Positions 9,513-17,129 of a stretch of DNA of 64,000 bases are shown here, piece by piece. This stretch comes from Mycolicibacterium arenosum (lineage in GTDB: Bacteria; Actinomycetota; Actinomycetes; Mycobacteriales; Mycobacteriaceae). The DNA lies in assembly GCF_024320865.1 (NCBI RefSeq), contig NZ_JANDBD010000003.1, positions 186,001 through 250,000 on the forward strand. Direction: 5' to 3'. Made by a program: the position numbers and the translations under genes. The first letter of the stretch is position 1, and every line of letters starts with the position of its first letter. The notes under the pieces were generated by a model. It worked only from the letters and a program-made list of their open reading frames with translations, had not been told where the DNA came from and did no database searches.

Positions 9513-10799
9513 TCAGGCGCCGAGAATGCCGGCCTTTCGCGCCGCAGCCAGCCAGGCGGGGAACTCCGACATGACCCGTGCGTAGAAATCCTCGTCGCTC
9601 ATCGCCTTGACGTTCTCTACCGCGACGAAGCCGGCGTTGTCGACTTCACGGCCGGTGAGCTCGTCGAGTTTCTGCAGGAACGGGAAGTCGTCCTCGCGGC
9701 CGATCGCCATGAACTGGATGAACATCGGCAGTCCCGACGCGCGCAGCACCACCTCGGCCGCGGCCTTGCGGTCGCTGTTGCCGCCGTCGGTGACGAAGGC
9801 GACGTAGGTGGGCATGGTGGCGCCGCGCCTGAGTCCCTGCGCGATCCGCTCGAGGGGCGGCGCGTACTTCGTCGTGCCCCAGATGCCCTTGCGCTTTGTG
9901 GTGCGGTCCGTCCAGCCCTCCCGGTTGGCGACGGTCACCGGTTCCGCATCGTGCACACGGTGGTCGAACAGCAGGGTGTCGATGGTGCCGTTGTCGTCGA
10001 AGAGCAGGGCGGCGGCGAGGAACCTGTCGATGAGTTCCTGATAGCTGCCGTTCTTGAACAGGGGGTGCGACGAGCCCGACACGTCGAGCACCAGGATCAC
10101 CTCGGCACGCTCACTCGAGAGACCGCGCTTCTCCAGGGAAACCGTTGCGGCGTCGAATTTCTGGAGCAGGACGGGCGACTGGTCGGACACCATCTTGCGC
10201 AGGTTGACCTGGCGCTGCTTGTTCATGTCGATCGTGGGCGCCGGGGGCGCCGGGGGTGTGGCTTCGGCGGGCGCGTCGTCGATCGCGATGCCGAACTCGG
10301 TGGCGATGCCGGCCAGCCCGGAGTCGTAGCCCTGCCCGACGGCGCGGAACTTCCACGCGCCCTGTCGTCGGTACAGCTCGCCGAAGATCAGCCCGGTCTC
10401 GGTGGTGAGGCCCGACAGCGGGAAGTCGGCAACGGTGGCACCGTCGGCGAGCACCGAGATGGCCAGTCCACTGGCCTGACTGAAGGAATGACCTTTGGCC
10501 GCCGCGTCGTGAATCGTCGCGGTGAACGCGATGCGGTCGATGTCCGCGGGCACCGACGCGGCGTCCACCTCGAGGCGCTGCCCGCCGCGAGCGCCCGCAC
10601 CGAGGTGCCGCACCGAACCGTCGGGGGACGCCGGCTGGTTGTAGAACACCATGTCGGCGTCACTGCGCACCTTGCCGGAGGCGGTGAGCAGCAGCGCGCT
10701 GGCGTCGATGTCGACGTCGCCGGCGACGGCCCAGGTCACCTCGACGATCAGCCTGGCGGTCGGAACCCCCGTGTTCGCGCCTTTACTGAGCTGCGCCAT
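9513..10799 (-). CDS. TerD-like domain fused to von Willebrand factor A domain
   Basis: 428 aa. Residues ~1-180 form a TerD/CABP-type calcium-binding domain with the typical DVDIDASALLLTASGKVRSD and DMVFYNQPASPDG segments. A short Ala/Pro linker (~183-195) leads to a VWA domain with the MIDAS motif DVSGSS (~235-245) and VTDGGNSDR. TerD proteins are linked to tellurite and envelope stress; VWA domains usually mediate metal-dependent protein contacts. No other ter genes (terC, terZ) are adjacent. The start at ATG 10799 is preceded by GAGGGGGAGGGG. It precedes FAD oxidoreductase genes on the same strand, with a 26-nt gap. Confidence 0.88.
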   Translation of the reverse strand: MAQLSKGANTGVPTARLIVEVTWAVAGDVDIDASALLLTASGKVRSDADMVFYNQPASPDGSVRHLGAGARGGQRLEVDAASVPADIDRIAFTATIHDAAAKGHSFSQASGLAISVLADGATVADFPLSGLTTETGLIFGELYRRQGAWKFRAVGQGYDSGLAGIATEFGIAIDDAPAEATPPAPPAPTIDMNKQRQVNLRKMVSDQSPVLLQKFDAATVSLEKRGLSSERAEVILVLDVSGSSHPLFKNGSYQELIDRFLAAALLFDDNGTIDTLLFDHRVHDAEPVTVANREGWTDRTTKRKGIWGTTKYAPPLERIAQGLRRGATMPTYVAFVTDGGNSDRKAAAEVVLRASGLPMFIQFMAIGREDDFPFLQKLDELTGREVDNAGFVAVENVKAMSDEDFYARVMSEFPAWLAAARKAGILGA

Positions 10800-10815
10800 G
10801 ACCCCTCCCCCTCGT

Positions 10816-11385
10816 TCAGTGCCTGATGAAGTTCTGATACGACTTCGACGGCGTCGGGCCGCGCTGGCCCTGGTACTTCGATCCGGCCGCGCTGCTGCCG
10901 TACGGGTGCTCGGCGGGGCTCGTCAGGCGCAGCAGGCAGAGCTGGCCGATCTTCATCCCCGGCCACAATGTGATCGGCAGGTTGGCCACGTTCGACAGCT
11001 CGAGGGTGATGTGGCCGCTGAAGCCGGGATCGATGAACCCCGCCGTCGAGTGGGTGAGCAGGCCGAGCCTGCCGAGCGACGACTTGCCCTCGAGCCGACC
11101 CGCGAGGTTGTCCGGCAGACTGCAGCGCTCGAGCGTCGACCCCAGCACGAACTCGCCGGGGTGCAGCACGAACGGCTCGCCCTCCTTGGGTTCGACGAGC
11201 GTGGTCAGGTCGTCCTGGCGGAGCGCGGGGTCGATGTGGGTGTAGCGGGTGTTGTTGAAGACGCGGAACAGGTTGTCGAGTCGCACGTCGACGCTGGAGG
11301 GCTGGACCATTCCCTCATCGAAGGGGTCGATGCCGAGGTGACCGGCGGCGATCTCGGAGCGGATGTCGCGATCGGAGAGCAGCAC
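10816..11385 (-). CDS. dcd: dCTP deaminase
   Basis: 189 aa from GTG 11383-11385 ([12 protein letters not shown]), which matches the usual ~190-aa mycobacterial protein; the frame is open further upstream but without homology. It deaminates dCTP toward dUTP/dUMP for thymidylate synthesis. The M. tuberculosis enzyme is known to be bifunctional, with dUTPase activity as well. Characteristic segments are [40 protein letters not shown] (active-site region), [21 protein letters not shown] and the C-terminal [18 protein letters not shown] that closes over the nucleotide. Sixteen nt separate it from the TerD-VWA gene. Confidence 0.95.
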   Translation of the reverse strand: MLLSDRDIRSEIAAGHLGIDPFDEGMVQPSSVDVRLDNLFRVFNNTRYTHIDPALRQDDLTTLVEPKEGEPFVLHPGEFVLGSTLERCSLPDNLAGRLEGKSSLGRLGLLTHSTAGFIDPGFSGHITLELSNVANLPITLWPGMKIGQLCLLRLTSPAEHPYGSSAAGSKYQGQRGPTPSKSYQNFIRH

Positions 11386-11492
11386 GCGTACGACCCTAAC
11401 GGTGTCTAAGGAATCGCCGACTTTCCTATCGAAACTCTGTGTGTTCGCGCAGTTGGAGCGCATGACGCACATCCGAGTGACAGCATTTGCCC

Positions 11493-12347
11493 ATGGGACT
11501 GATGAGACGGACGGGTGTCATTGTGACGGCGGTGGCATCGGCCGCGGTCGTGACGCCGTGGCTTGCCGGGCCGGCGACCGCGGCGCCGTGCCCCGATGCC
11601 GAGATCGTGTTCGCCCGCGGCACGACCGAGGCGCCCGGCGTCGGGCCCACCGGACAGGCCTTCGTCGACGCGGTGCGCTCGCAGGTCGGCCCGAAGTCGG
11701 TCGGCGTGTACGCCGTCGACTACCCCGCCACCATGGCGTTCTCGACCGCCGTGCAGGGCATCTCCGACGCGCGCGCCCACATCCTGTCCACCGTCGCCAG
11801 CTGTCCGGACACGAAGCTCGTGCTCGGCGGCTTCTCCCAGGGTGCGGCGGTCATGGGCTTCGTCACGGCGAGTGTTGTGCCAGAGGGTGTTTCACCCGAC
11901 GACGTGCCCGCGCCGATGCCGCCGGAGGTCGCCGACCACGTCGCGGCCGTGGTGCTGTTCGGCAAGCCGTCGACCCGCTTCATGAACGTGCTCAAGGATC
12001 CGGACGTCGTCGTGGGGCCGTACTACGCGGCCAAGTCGGTCGACCTGTGCGTTGACAACGACCTGGTGTGCGATCCGCGTGGCCGGGGCTTCGCGGTGCA
12101 CAACCAGTACACCGAACTGGGCCTGGTGAACCAGGGCGCGACCTTCGCGGTGCAGCGGTTGCAGGCGGAGTGGGCGGCGGAGGCGGCGACTGCGGCAGCC
12201 GCGGGCGAGGAACCTGCGCCAGGGCCGGACGCGACCGCGCTGGTGGTCTCGGACGATGACCAAGCGCCGGTGCCGCACCTGGCACCCGTCACGCCCGTCC
12301 CGATGGGCCCGCCTCCCGGTCCGGCGGTCCCATCCGCTCAGGCCTAG
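11493..12347 (+). CDS. Secreted cutinase-family esterase
   Basis: 284 aa from ATG 11493 (a second ATG at 11502 is equally possible; an upstream TTG is unlikely). A signal peptide of ~30 residues ends at [10 protein letters not shown]. The mature part has the cutinase pattern [13 protein letters not shown], the nucleophile motif GGFSQGA (Ser in G-x-S-x-G), Asp in [12 protein letters not shown] and His in VHNQYTE. Pairs of cysteines fit the conserved disulfides. Such enzymes hydrolyse lipid or cutin-like esters at the cell surface. The tail after ~235 is Pro/Ala rich. The last ~100 bp of the gene recur at 13957-14074 as a degenerate direct repeat. Confidence 0.92.
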   Translation: MGLMRRTGVIVTAVASAAVVTPWLAGPATAAPCPDAEIVFARGTTEAPGVGPTGQAFVDAVRSQVGPKSVGVYAVDYPATMAFSTAVQGISDARAHILSTVASCPDTKLVLGGFSQGAAVMGFVTASVVPEGVSPDDVPAPMPPEVADHVAAVVLFGKPSTRFMNVLKDPDVVVGPYYAAKSVDLCVDNDLVCDPRGRGFAVHNQYTELGLVNQGATFAVQRLQAEWAAEAATAAAAGEEPAPGPDATALVVSDDDQAPVPHLAPVTPVPMGPPPGPAVPSAQA

Positions 12348-12371
12348 GAGTGCCGCGCCGCGCCGGATGCT
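12255..12371 (+). repeat. Direct repeat copy 1 (cutinase 3' end and flank)
   Basis: The final ~93 bp of the cutinase gene plus 24 bp of downstream DNA (ending gccgcgccggatgct) match 13957-14074 in the same orientation, with roughly 80-85% identity by eye. The encoded part [17 protein letters not shown] is almost unchanged between copies. The two copies flank the membrane-protein gene at 12436-13590. Confidence 0.8.
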
Positions 12372-12389
12372 ATTCCCGTCATCGGTTCC
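12372..12389 (+). repeat. Remnant of tRNA-Gly 3' end
   Basis: The 18 bases attcccgtcatcggttcc equal the 3' end of the intact tRNA-Gly gene (14161-14178) except for one base. They sit directly after direct repeat copy 1. The rest of the tRNA is absent here, so this is a partial duplication or an attachment-site-like scar. Confidence 0.7.
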
Positions 12390-12435
12390 ACGGACCGGAC
12401 CAGAGATAACCCGTCCTTCCGCTCTGCGTTGAGCC

Positions 12436-13590
12436 CTACCCGCGTGTTTTCAGATACTGGGTCAGCCCGAACTTCTCGACGAGCGTGAGCCAATCCGTGC
12501 CCATCACCTCGTAATCGGCGCGTTCGCGTGCGGTCGGCGCGTTGCCCTGCCATGAGAATCGCTTGTCCAAGCCCGAGACGGAGTCGCGGCAGCTGAAGGT
12601 CAGTGGCTGCATGCCGGGGATTTGCACGTGCATGCCGATGGCCGTGGAATAGAACCTGCTCACTGCATAGCTCGCGATACCGCCGAAGAGAAACAGTCCA
12701 AAGGGAAGCCTGGGCTGAAAGACCACCGGCGTCGCGCTCACCTGCGCGGGCCACGCCGAGGCGATCACGGTGTTGGTATTCGGGTCGACCACCCAAATCG
12801 CCTCTGGTCCAACATCGATGGCCAGCCGAGGTCGGCTGACCGATTGCATGAATTCGTTCCGTTGCCGGTATTGGAACGCCCCGAACTCTTGAGCCAGCAG
12901 CGGGTTGGTGAACAGCAGGCAGCGGGTCAGCCCGCTCGGTGCCTGAGATGGTTTATCCAGCGCGCTTCGGGCGGACACGGGTCGCGAACCACCGACCAGG
13001 GCGAGAACTTCCTCGAACTCCGCGGCTGGCAACTGCGCGTCGATGTCCATCTCGAGGCCGTAGCCCACGTCCGGCGCGTCGAGTCGAGTTCCCGCAGGAA
13101 CGCGGCGATCTCGTCCGCCGAGAACGAACCGGTGCGGCCCGCACTGCAGGTGCAGCGCCGTACCCATGGTCATGCCACCGGTCTGCCCCCAGGTGCCCAA
13201 CTTCGCAGTACTGAACAAATAGACATCGCCTGGCCGCGTGTTGACTGTGAGACTGTGGTTCGCGACGGAAATGACGATCTTCTTGCTCCCAGACCGCGAG
13301 TACCAATACCAGCCGCCGACACAGGCGATGAATACGACTGCTAAGACGGGTATGACTATTGGCCCGACGATCGCGAGGAAGTCTCGCGGGACTAAGAGAT
13401 ACAGTCCTCCGACCAGGGCGCTGCCCACGAACGTGAACCCGAGGATGGCGGCCACCCAGATGCCGTAGGACGCACCGGGGTTCTTCTGCCAGGCCGGCCC
13501 CGTTCGGGAGGCCGTCTTGGAGCCCCAGAACGGGGGGTCCGCCACGAACTGCCGTGCCCCGGCCACTGGGTGGTTGACGTTCATCGACAT
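12436..13590 (-). CDS. Uncharacterised two-helix membrane protein
   Basis: 384 aa from ATG 13588-13590, preceded by GGGAGGGG (a second ATG, at 13584, has better spacing). It is not a family I recognise. Residues ~43-97 hold two hydrophobic helices (ILGFTFVGSALVGGLYLLV and IVGPIVIPVLAVVFIACVGG), followed by a soluble ~280-residue C-terminal part rich in strands. It ends with a conserved-looking WQGNAPTARERADYEVMGTD segment. A broken, partly near-identical copy of the last ~100 residues lies at 23788-24096. The gene is flanked by direct repeats derived from the neighbouring cutinase gene, which suggests it arrived or moved as a unit. Confidence 0.7.
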   Translation of the reverse strand: MSMNVNHPVAGARQFVADPPFWGSKTASRTGPAWQKNPGASYGIWVAAILGFTFVGSALVGGLYLLVPRDFLAIVGPIVIPVLAVVFIACVGGWYWYSRSGSKKIVISVANHSLTVNTRPGDVYLFSTAKLGTWGQTGGMTMGTALHLQCGPHRFVLGGRDRRVPAGTRLDAPDVGYGLEMDIDAQLPAAEFEEVLALVGGSRPVSARSALDKPSQAPSGLTRCLLFTNPLLAQEFGAFQYRQRNEFMQSVSRPRLAIDVGPEAIWVVDPNTNTVIASAWPAQVSATPVVFQPRLPFGLFLFGGIASYAVSRFYSTAIGMHVQIPGMQPLTFSCRDSVSGLDKRFSWQGNAPTARERADYEVMGTDWLTLVEKFGLTQYLKTRG

Positions 13591-13956
13591 GGGCCCCTCC
13601 CTTGGCGCGCATTCACGTCGGGGTTCGCGCTGGTGCCATTTCGCGTGCGAACACGGCACCTCCCGGCCGTTCTGGCAAATTGATAGTAGGACCTTGAGTA
13701 GCGACTTGAACAGACTGGCAAAGTTACGAACGTAAGGCTCCTGCCGTGCCGGCAATCTGATCTGCAGGGAGTCGCCGACGACCGCACCGGGCCGGTAGAT
13801 ACCGACAGCGCGGCCCGGTTCACTGCGCGACGGTCCTTCTGCCTCGCACTTCGTTCGGTGATACAGCGTCGAAAAGCCCTGGGAGAACTCGAAGTCCGCT
13901 CGATGAAGGTGCGCGGACAGTTGCCGGCGACCGCGATCGAGGACACGTGGTCAGCC
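13591..13956. other. Gene-free stretch with possible cutinase-derived remnant
   Basis: No convincing gene. The first ~30 bp hold the ribosome-binding region of the minus-strand membrane-protein gene. From ~13915 the sequence begins to resemble the cutinase tail (gcgaccgcg... then gatgacca), leading into repeat copy 2. Nothing else stands out. Confidence 0.5.
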
Positions 13957-14074
13957 GATGACCACGCGCCGGTGCCGCGCCTGGCACCCGTGACGCCCGT
14001 TCCGATGGGCCCTCCCGCCGGGGCCAGTGGCCCCATCCGATCAGGCCCAGGGGTGGCTTGCCGCGCCGGATGCT
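13957..14074 (+). repeat. Direct repeat copy 2 (degenerate cutinase 3' end)
   Basis: Matches 12255-12371. The conceptual peptide [20 protein letters not shown] corresponds to the end of the cutinase gene, but the rest of that gene is missing and the end has drifted (GASGPIRSGPG). It stops at gccgcgccggatgct, the same boundary as copy 1, 31 bp before the intact tRNA-Gly. Confidence 0.8.
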
Positions 14075-14105
14075 AGCCTTCGTAACCACCAGCGCTGCTG
14101 GCAGC

Positions 14106-14176
14106 GCCGATGTAGTTCAATGGCAGAACATCAGCTTCCCAAGCTGAATACGCGGGTTCGATTCCCGTCATCGGCT
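14106..14176 (+). tRNA. tRNA-Gly (anticodon CCC)
   Basis: A 71-nt cloverleaf folds completely: acceptor GCCGATG/CATCGGC, D arm GTTC/GAAC, anticodon stem TCAGC/GCTGA with loop TTCCCAA (anticodon CCC), and T arm GCGGG/CCCGT with loop TTCGATT. CCA is not encoded (TCCG follows). A strong intrinsic terminator lies 27 bp downstream. An 18-bp piece of its 3' end recurs at 12372-12389. Confidence 0.96.
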
Positions 14177-14203
14177 CCGTGTGCTGTCGCAAGACATCCG
14201 AAT

Positions 14204-14239
14204 AGCTCTGAACCCTCGTTGGGGGTTCAGAGCTTTTTT
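14204..14239 (+). terminator. Rho-independent terminator after tRNA-Gly
   Basis: A 12-bp perfect stem (agctctgaaccc / gggttcagagct) with a 7-nt loop is followed by a T tract (six T in a row counting the last stem base). This is a canonical intrinsic terminator, unusual for mycobacteria, and fits the end of the tRNA transcript. Confidence 0.93.
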
Positions 14240-14484
14240 CGTGGGCGGCCGCAGGGACTTCGCGGGGTCGATAGTCCCCGGTGGGGTCGATGGTGAGGTG
14301 TCGCGTGACCGCTCAAGGTTGGCGGCCCGACCGCTCGTACGCAGCTGCGGAAAGCCCCCGTCGGTTCGAGTCTGAGAAATTCACGTGAGTGTCAGCGAGT
14401 CGGCGCTTTACTCCGAGCGCGAAGGTAGGTTGTCCGTCGTCGTGAGCACCGTGCTCAGCGGCGACGTGCGGAAAGCGAGCATCT
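14240..14484. other. Intergenic region before the DUF1254 gene
   Basis: No open frame with support. It carries a 15-bp odd palindrome close to the downstream start (listed separately); otherwise nothing recognisable. Confidence 0.5.
14443..14457. promoter_or_regulatory. 15-bp palindrome upstream of DUF1254 gene
   Basis: TGAGCAC-C-GTGCTCA is a perfect 7+1+7 palindrome ending 27 bp before the GTG start at 14485. It may be an operator, but no regulator is adjacent and chance occurrence cannot be excluded. Confidence 0.35.
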
Positions 14485-15801
14485 GTGAGCACCCTGTCTG
14501 CTGACCTACGGACGCTGAGCCGTGAAGCGTTCGTGTACTTCTACCCGCTCATCACGATGGACATCACCCGGTTACAGGCGGTCAACTCGCCCATCGGCAC
14601 CACGCCGGGCTCCGGCCCACCGAATCGGTTCTCGCATTTGCGTGCCTTCCCCACCGCCGACTTCCGCGCCGTCGTGCGACCGAACTTCGACACCCTGTAC
14701 TCCTCGGCCTGGCTCGACCTCACCGCAGGACCGGTGAAACTGTCCGCACCTGACACCGACGACCGGTACTACATGCTGCCGTGCATCGACATGTGGACCG
14801 ACGTCTTCGCCAACCCCGGCAAGCGCACTACGGGAACCGAGGCAGGCGAGTGGGTCATCGTCGGACCCGGCTACACCGGGAAGCTGCCGTCGGGCCTGCC
14901 CGTCATCGCCGCGCCGACACCGTACGTGTGGATCATCGGACGCACCCAGACCAACGGGGTCGTCGACTACCCCGCGGTGCACGTCGTGCAAGACGGCTAC
15001 ACCATCACCCCGCTGGATAAAGCACCCGAGCACAGCGTCGACGCGGACTACGACGTGACGACCGAACCGCTCAAGATCGTCAACGGTATGACGGCGCTGG
15101 ACTACTTCGCGTACGCGGCGAAGCTGCTGTCGGTGATTCCGCCGCACGCCAGCGACTTCTCGCAGCTGGCTCGAATCGCACTGCTGGGTATCGCACCCGG
15201 AAAGCCGTTCGACGCGAGTCGATTCAGTGCCGACGACCAGGCGGAGCTCGAAGCCGGCAAGGCCGACGCGCTGGCCGCCATGACGGCCTCCCTACCGACG
15301 TTGGGCACCAGTGCGAACGGGTGGAACGTGTTGGCGGACAACATCGGCGTGTACGGCAACTCGTACTTCAAGCGGGCTGTGGTGACGCTGATCGGGTTGG
15401 GCGCCAACCCGCCTGAGGATGCGGTGTACCCGCTACTGACCGCCGATGCCGAGGGCAACCCGATCAGCGGTGAGCACGACTACGTCATCCACTTCGACGC
15501 CGACAAGCTCCCGCCCGCCTACGCCTTCTGGTCGGTGACGATGTACGACGCCGACGGCTATCAGGTTGCGAACGAACTCGACCGATTCGCCATCGGTGAC
15601 CGTGATCGGTTGACCTACAACGCAGATGGTTCCCTGGACCTCTACCTCCAGCACACCAATCCCGGTGAAGAGCGCGTGGCGAACTGGCTGCCCGCCCCGC
15701 TGGGACCCCTTGGTGTCACGATGCGTCTCTACGCCCCCAAGGCCGATGTCCTCGACGGACGCTGGTACCCACCGGCGGTCCGAAAGGTGTCGGCGGGTTG
15801 A
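14485..15801 (+). CDS. DUF1254/DUF1214 domain protein
   Basis: 438 aa from GTG 14485. The N-terminal half matches the DUF1254 pattern (EAFVYFYPLITMDITRLQ at ~11-28, then VVRPNFDTLYSSAWLDLT). The C-terminal half matches DUF1214 (YAFWSVTMYDADGYQVANEL and the end PLGVTMRLYAPK...WYPPAVRK). No signal peptide is evident. These two-domain proteins are common in actinobacteria and their biochemical role is unsettled. It stands alone, after the tRNA terminator and before two gene remnants. Confidence 0.88.
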   Translation: MSTLSADLRTLSREAFVYFYPLITMDITRLQAVNSPIGTTPGSGPPNRFSHLRAFPTADFRAVVRPNFDTLYSSAWLDLTAGPVKLSAPDTDDRYYMLPCIDMWTDVFANPGKRTTGTEAGEWVIVGPGYTGKLPSGLPVIAAPTPYVWIIGRTQTNGVVDYPAVHVVQDGYTITPLDKAPEHSVDADYDVTTEPLKIVNGMTALDYFAYAAKLLSVIPPHASDFSQLARIALLGIAPGKPFDASRFSADDQAELEAGKADALAAMTASLPTLGTSANGWNVLADNIGVYGNSYFKRAVVTLIGLGANPPEDAVYPLLTADAEGNPISGEHDYVIHFDADKLPPAYAFWSVTMYDADGYQVANELDRFAIGDRDRLTYNADGSLDLYLQHTNPGEERVANWLPAPLGPLGVTMRLYAPKADVLDGRWYPPAVRKVSAG

Positions 15802-15840
15802 GCGGCTTGCGGTGAGCCGCGGCTGAAACCGTCAACGGCC

Positions 15841-16021
15841 CTGTCCCGCCACCGCATCGAGGTGATGGTCGAGGAGTACTACAAATTGCGTTCCGACGTC
15901 GTCTAGCGCAGACGAGCGAGCGCGGCTGTGGCCGCACCTGGTCGAGGCCTACGCCGATTTCGACTCGTACCAATCCTGGACGGACCGCGAGATTCCCGTC
16001 ATGGTTCCCAAATCCCGCTAG
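15841..16021 (+). pseudogene. Remnant of deazaflavin (F420)-dependent nitroreductase-family gene (C-terminal part)
   Basis: Two frames together give a C-terminal end of the Ddn/DUF385 family. RHRIEVMVEEYYKLRSDVV runs into a stop at 15904-15906. Shifting frame gives SSADERARLWPHLVEAYADF followed by YQSWTDREIPVMVPKSR and a TAG at 16019-16021. The RLW...TDREIPV pattern is typical of the end of these F420-binding proteins. The N-terminal two thirds are missing and one frameshift interrupts the rest, so the gene is dead. It abuts a second remnant. Confidence 0.65.
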
Positions 16022-16366
16022 AGCACTCGCGACACGCTCCCGGTGGACAAGCGCGACACCTACCTGAAATCCGTACACCGCGCCGCCGCACCGGGTGCGG
16101 ACTACTACATCCTGGTCTTCGCCAAAGGCGCCTATCCCGCGGACATGGCATCCAAGCCCAACGAGGTCGACGCGTACGAGCTTCACGCCGCGGTCGGACG
16201 CTACTTCGACATCGACTTCATTCGCCCGGCACCGATCCTGGCGAAAGTCCAAGCGCTACCGGGACTTCCCAATCTGACACTGCCCTTCGAACGAGACCGG
16301 CTCGGGCGCCTGCAGTTCCCCGGATACCTCCTGCGCGCCCGCAAAGCCGACTTCGCCGCCACCTGA
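16022..16366 (+). pseudogene. Remnant of SAM-dependent methyltransferase gene (C-terminal part)
   Basis: The frame beginning right after the previous remnant's stop (possible GTG at 16043) encodes ~107 residues: DTYLKSVHRAAAPGADYYIL, VFAKGAYPADMASKPNEVD and a PGYLLRARKADF end. This looks like the last third of a class I methyltransferase (the part after motif III); the SAM-binding GxGxG region is absent. The open frame could still be translated, but a functional enzyme is unlikely. Confidence 0.55.
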
Positions 16367-16390
16367 TCCCCGGCGGGCAGCGTCGATTTG

Positions 16391-16406
16391 CGGTCAATTC
16401 TGACTG
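16391..16406. promoter_or_regulatory. Candidate TetR operator upstream of tetR
   Basis: CGGTCAATTCTGACTG contains the inverted repeat GTCA-N4-TGAC. It lies 31 bp before the TetR start at 16438. A copy differing at only two positions occurs before the acyl-CoA dehydrogenase at 17082-17097, which points to autoregulation plus control of the next gene. Confidence 0.6.
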
Positions 16407-16437
16407 CCGGGAGCCGTGCATTCGTTAGTCTGCTCGC

Positions 16438-17070
16438 ATGGCATCCACCGCCGCGCAACTCCGTCGGTCGCAGACGAGTCGGCGGGCCGACAGTCACGCG
16501 CTCATCCTCGACGCCGCCGTCGACCTCCTGGTGGAGCGGGGATACGGCGGCACGACGACCGTCGCCATCCAGGAGCGCTCCGGCGTCACCAGAGGCAGAC
16601 TTCTGCACCACTTCCCCTCTCGCGACGCCCTGGTCGTCGCCGCTGTACACCACCTCGCCGATCAGCGGATCGCCGAGATGGAGCGGTGGTTCGAGCACAC
16701 CGCCGACCGGAATCCCGGTGGCGGAGCGCGGGTTGATCGGGCAGTCGGCCAGTTGTGGAACACCTTTCGGCAGCCGTACTTCTGGGCCGCCATGGAACTG
16801 TGGAACGCCGCACGCACTGACGACGGTGTGCGACGTGAACTCGCCGCATCCGAACGCAGGCTGGGCCGCGCCATCGAGCACGTCGTCGCCACGATGTTCG
16901 GACCGGTCCACAGCAGCCACCCGGCGTTCGACGACGTGCGCGACGTGCTGTTCACCAGCATGCGAGGAGTAGCACTCACCTACTCGTTCGTCGAACGTGA
17001 TCCCGCGACCGACCCTCACCTCGCGTTGTGGCGCTCGTTGGCCCGCCGATTGCTCGGCGTCGACGCGTAG
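16438..17070 (+). CDS. TetR/AcrR family transcriptional regulator
   Basis: 210 aa from ATG 16438. The N-terminal DNA-binding domain (residues ~18-65) reads ALILDAAVDLLVERGYGGTT, then IQERSGVTRGRLLHHFPSRD, the standard TetR helix-turn-helix. The C-terminal ligand-binding part (WAAMELWNAARTDDGVR...) is typical for regulators of lipid or small-molecule catabolism. It is followed 59 bp later by an acyl-CoA dehydrogenase. Near-identical inverted repeats precede both genes, so it most likely represses itself and the dehydrogenase until an acyl-CoA-type ligand binds. The ligand is inference. Confidence 0.92.
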   Translation: MASTAAQLRRSQTSRRADSHALILDAAVDLLVERGYGGTTTVAIQERSGVTRGRLLHHFPSRDALVVAAVHHLADQRIAEMERWFEHTADRNPGGGARVDRAVGQLWNTFRQPYFWAAMELWNAARTDDGVRRELAASERRLGRAIEHVVATMFGPVHSSHPAFDDVRDVLFTSMRGVALTYSFVERDPATDPHLALWRSLARRLLGVDA

Positions 17071-17081
17071 CCGAGGAAAAC

Positions 17082-17097
17082 CGGTCAATCGTGACTG
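17082..17097. promoter_or_regulatory. Candidate TetR operator upstream of acyl-CoA dehydrogenase
   Basis: CGGTCAATCGTGACTG repeats the GTCA-N4-TGAC box seen at 16391-16406 (14 of 16 positions identical). It lies between the tetR stop and the ACAD start at 17130. Confidence 0.6.
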
Positions 17098-17129
17098 TTA
17101 TTGTCATGCGATCGTTCGAAGGAGGCCAC

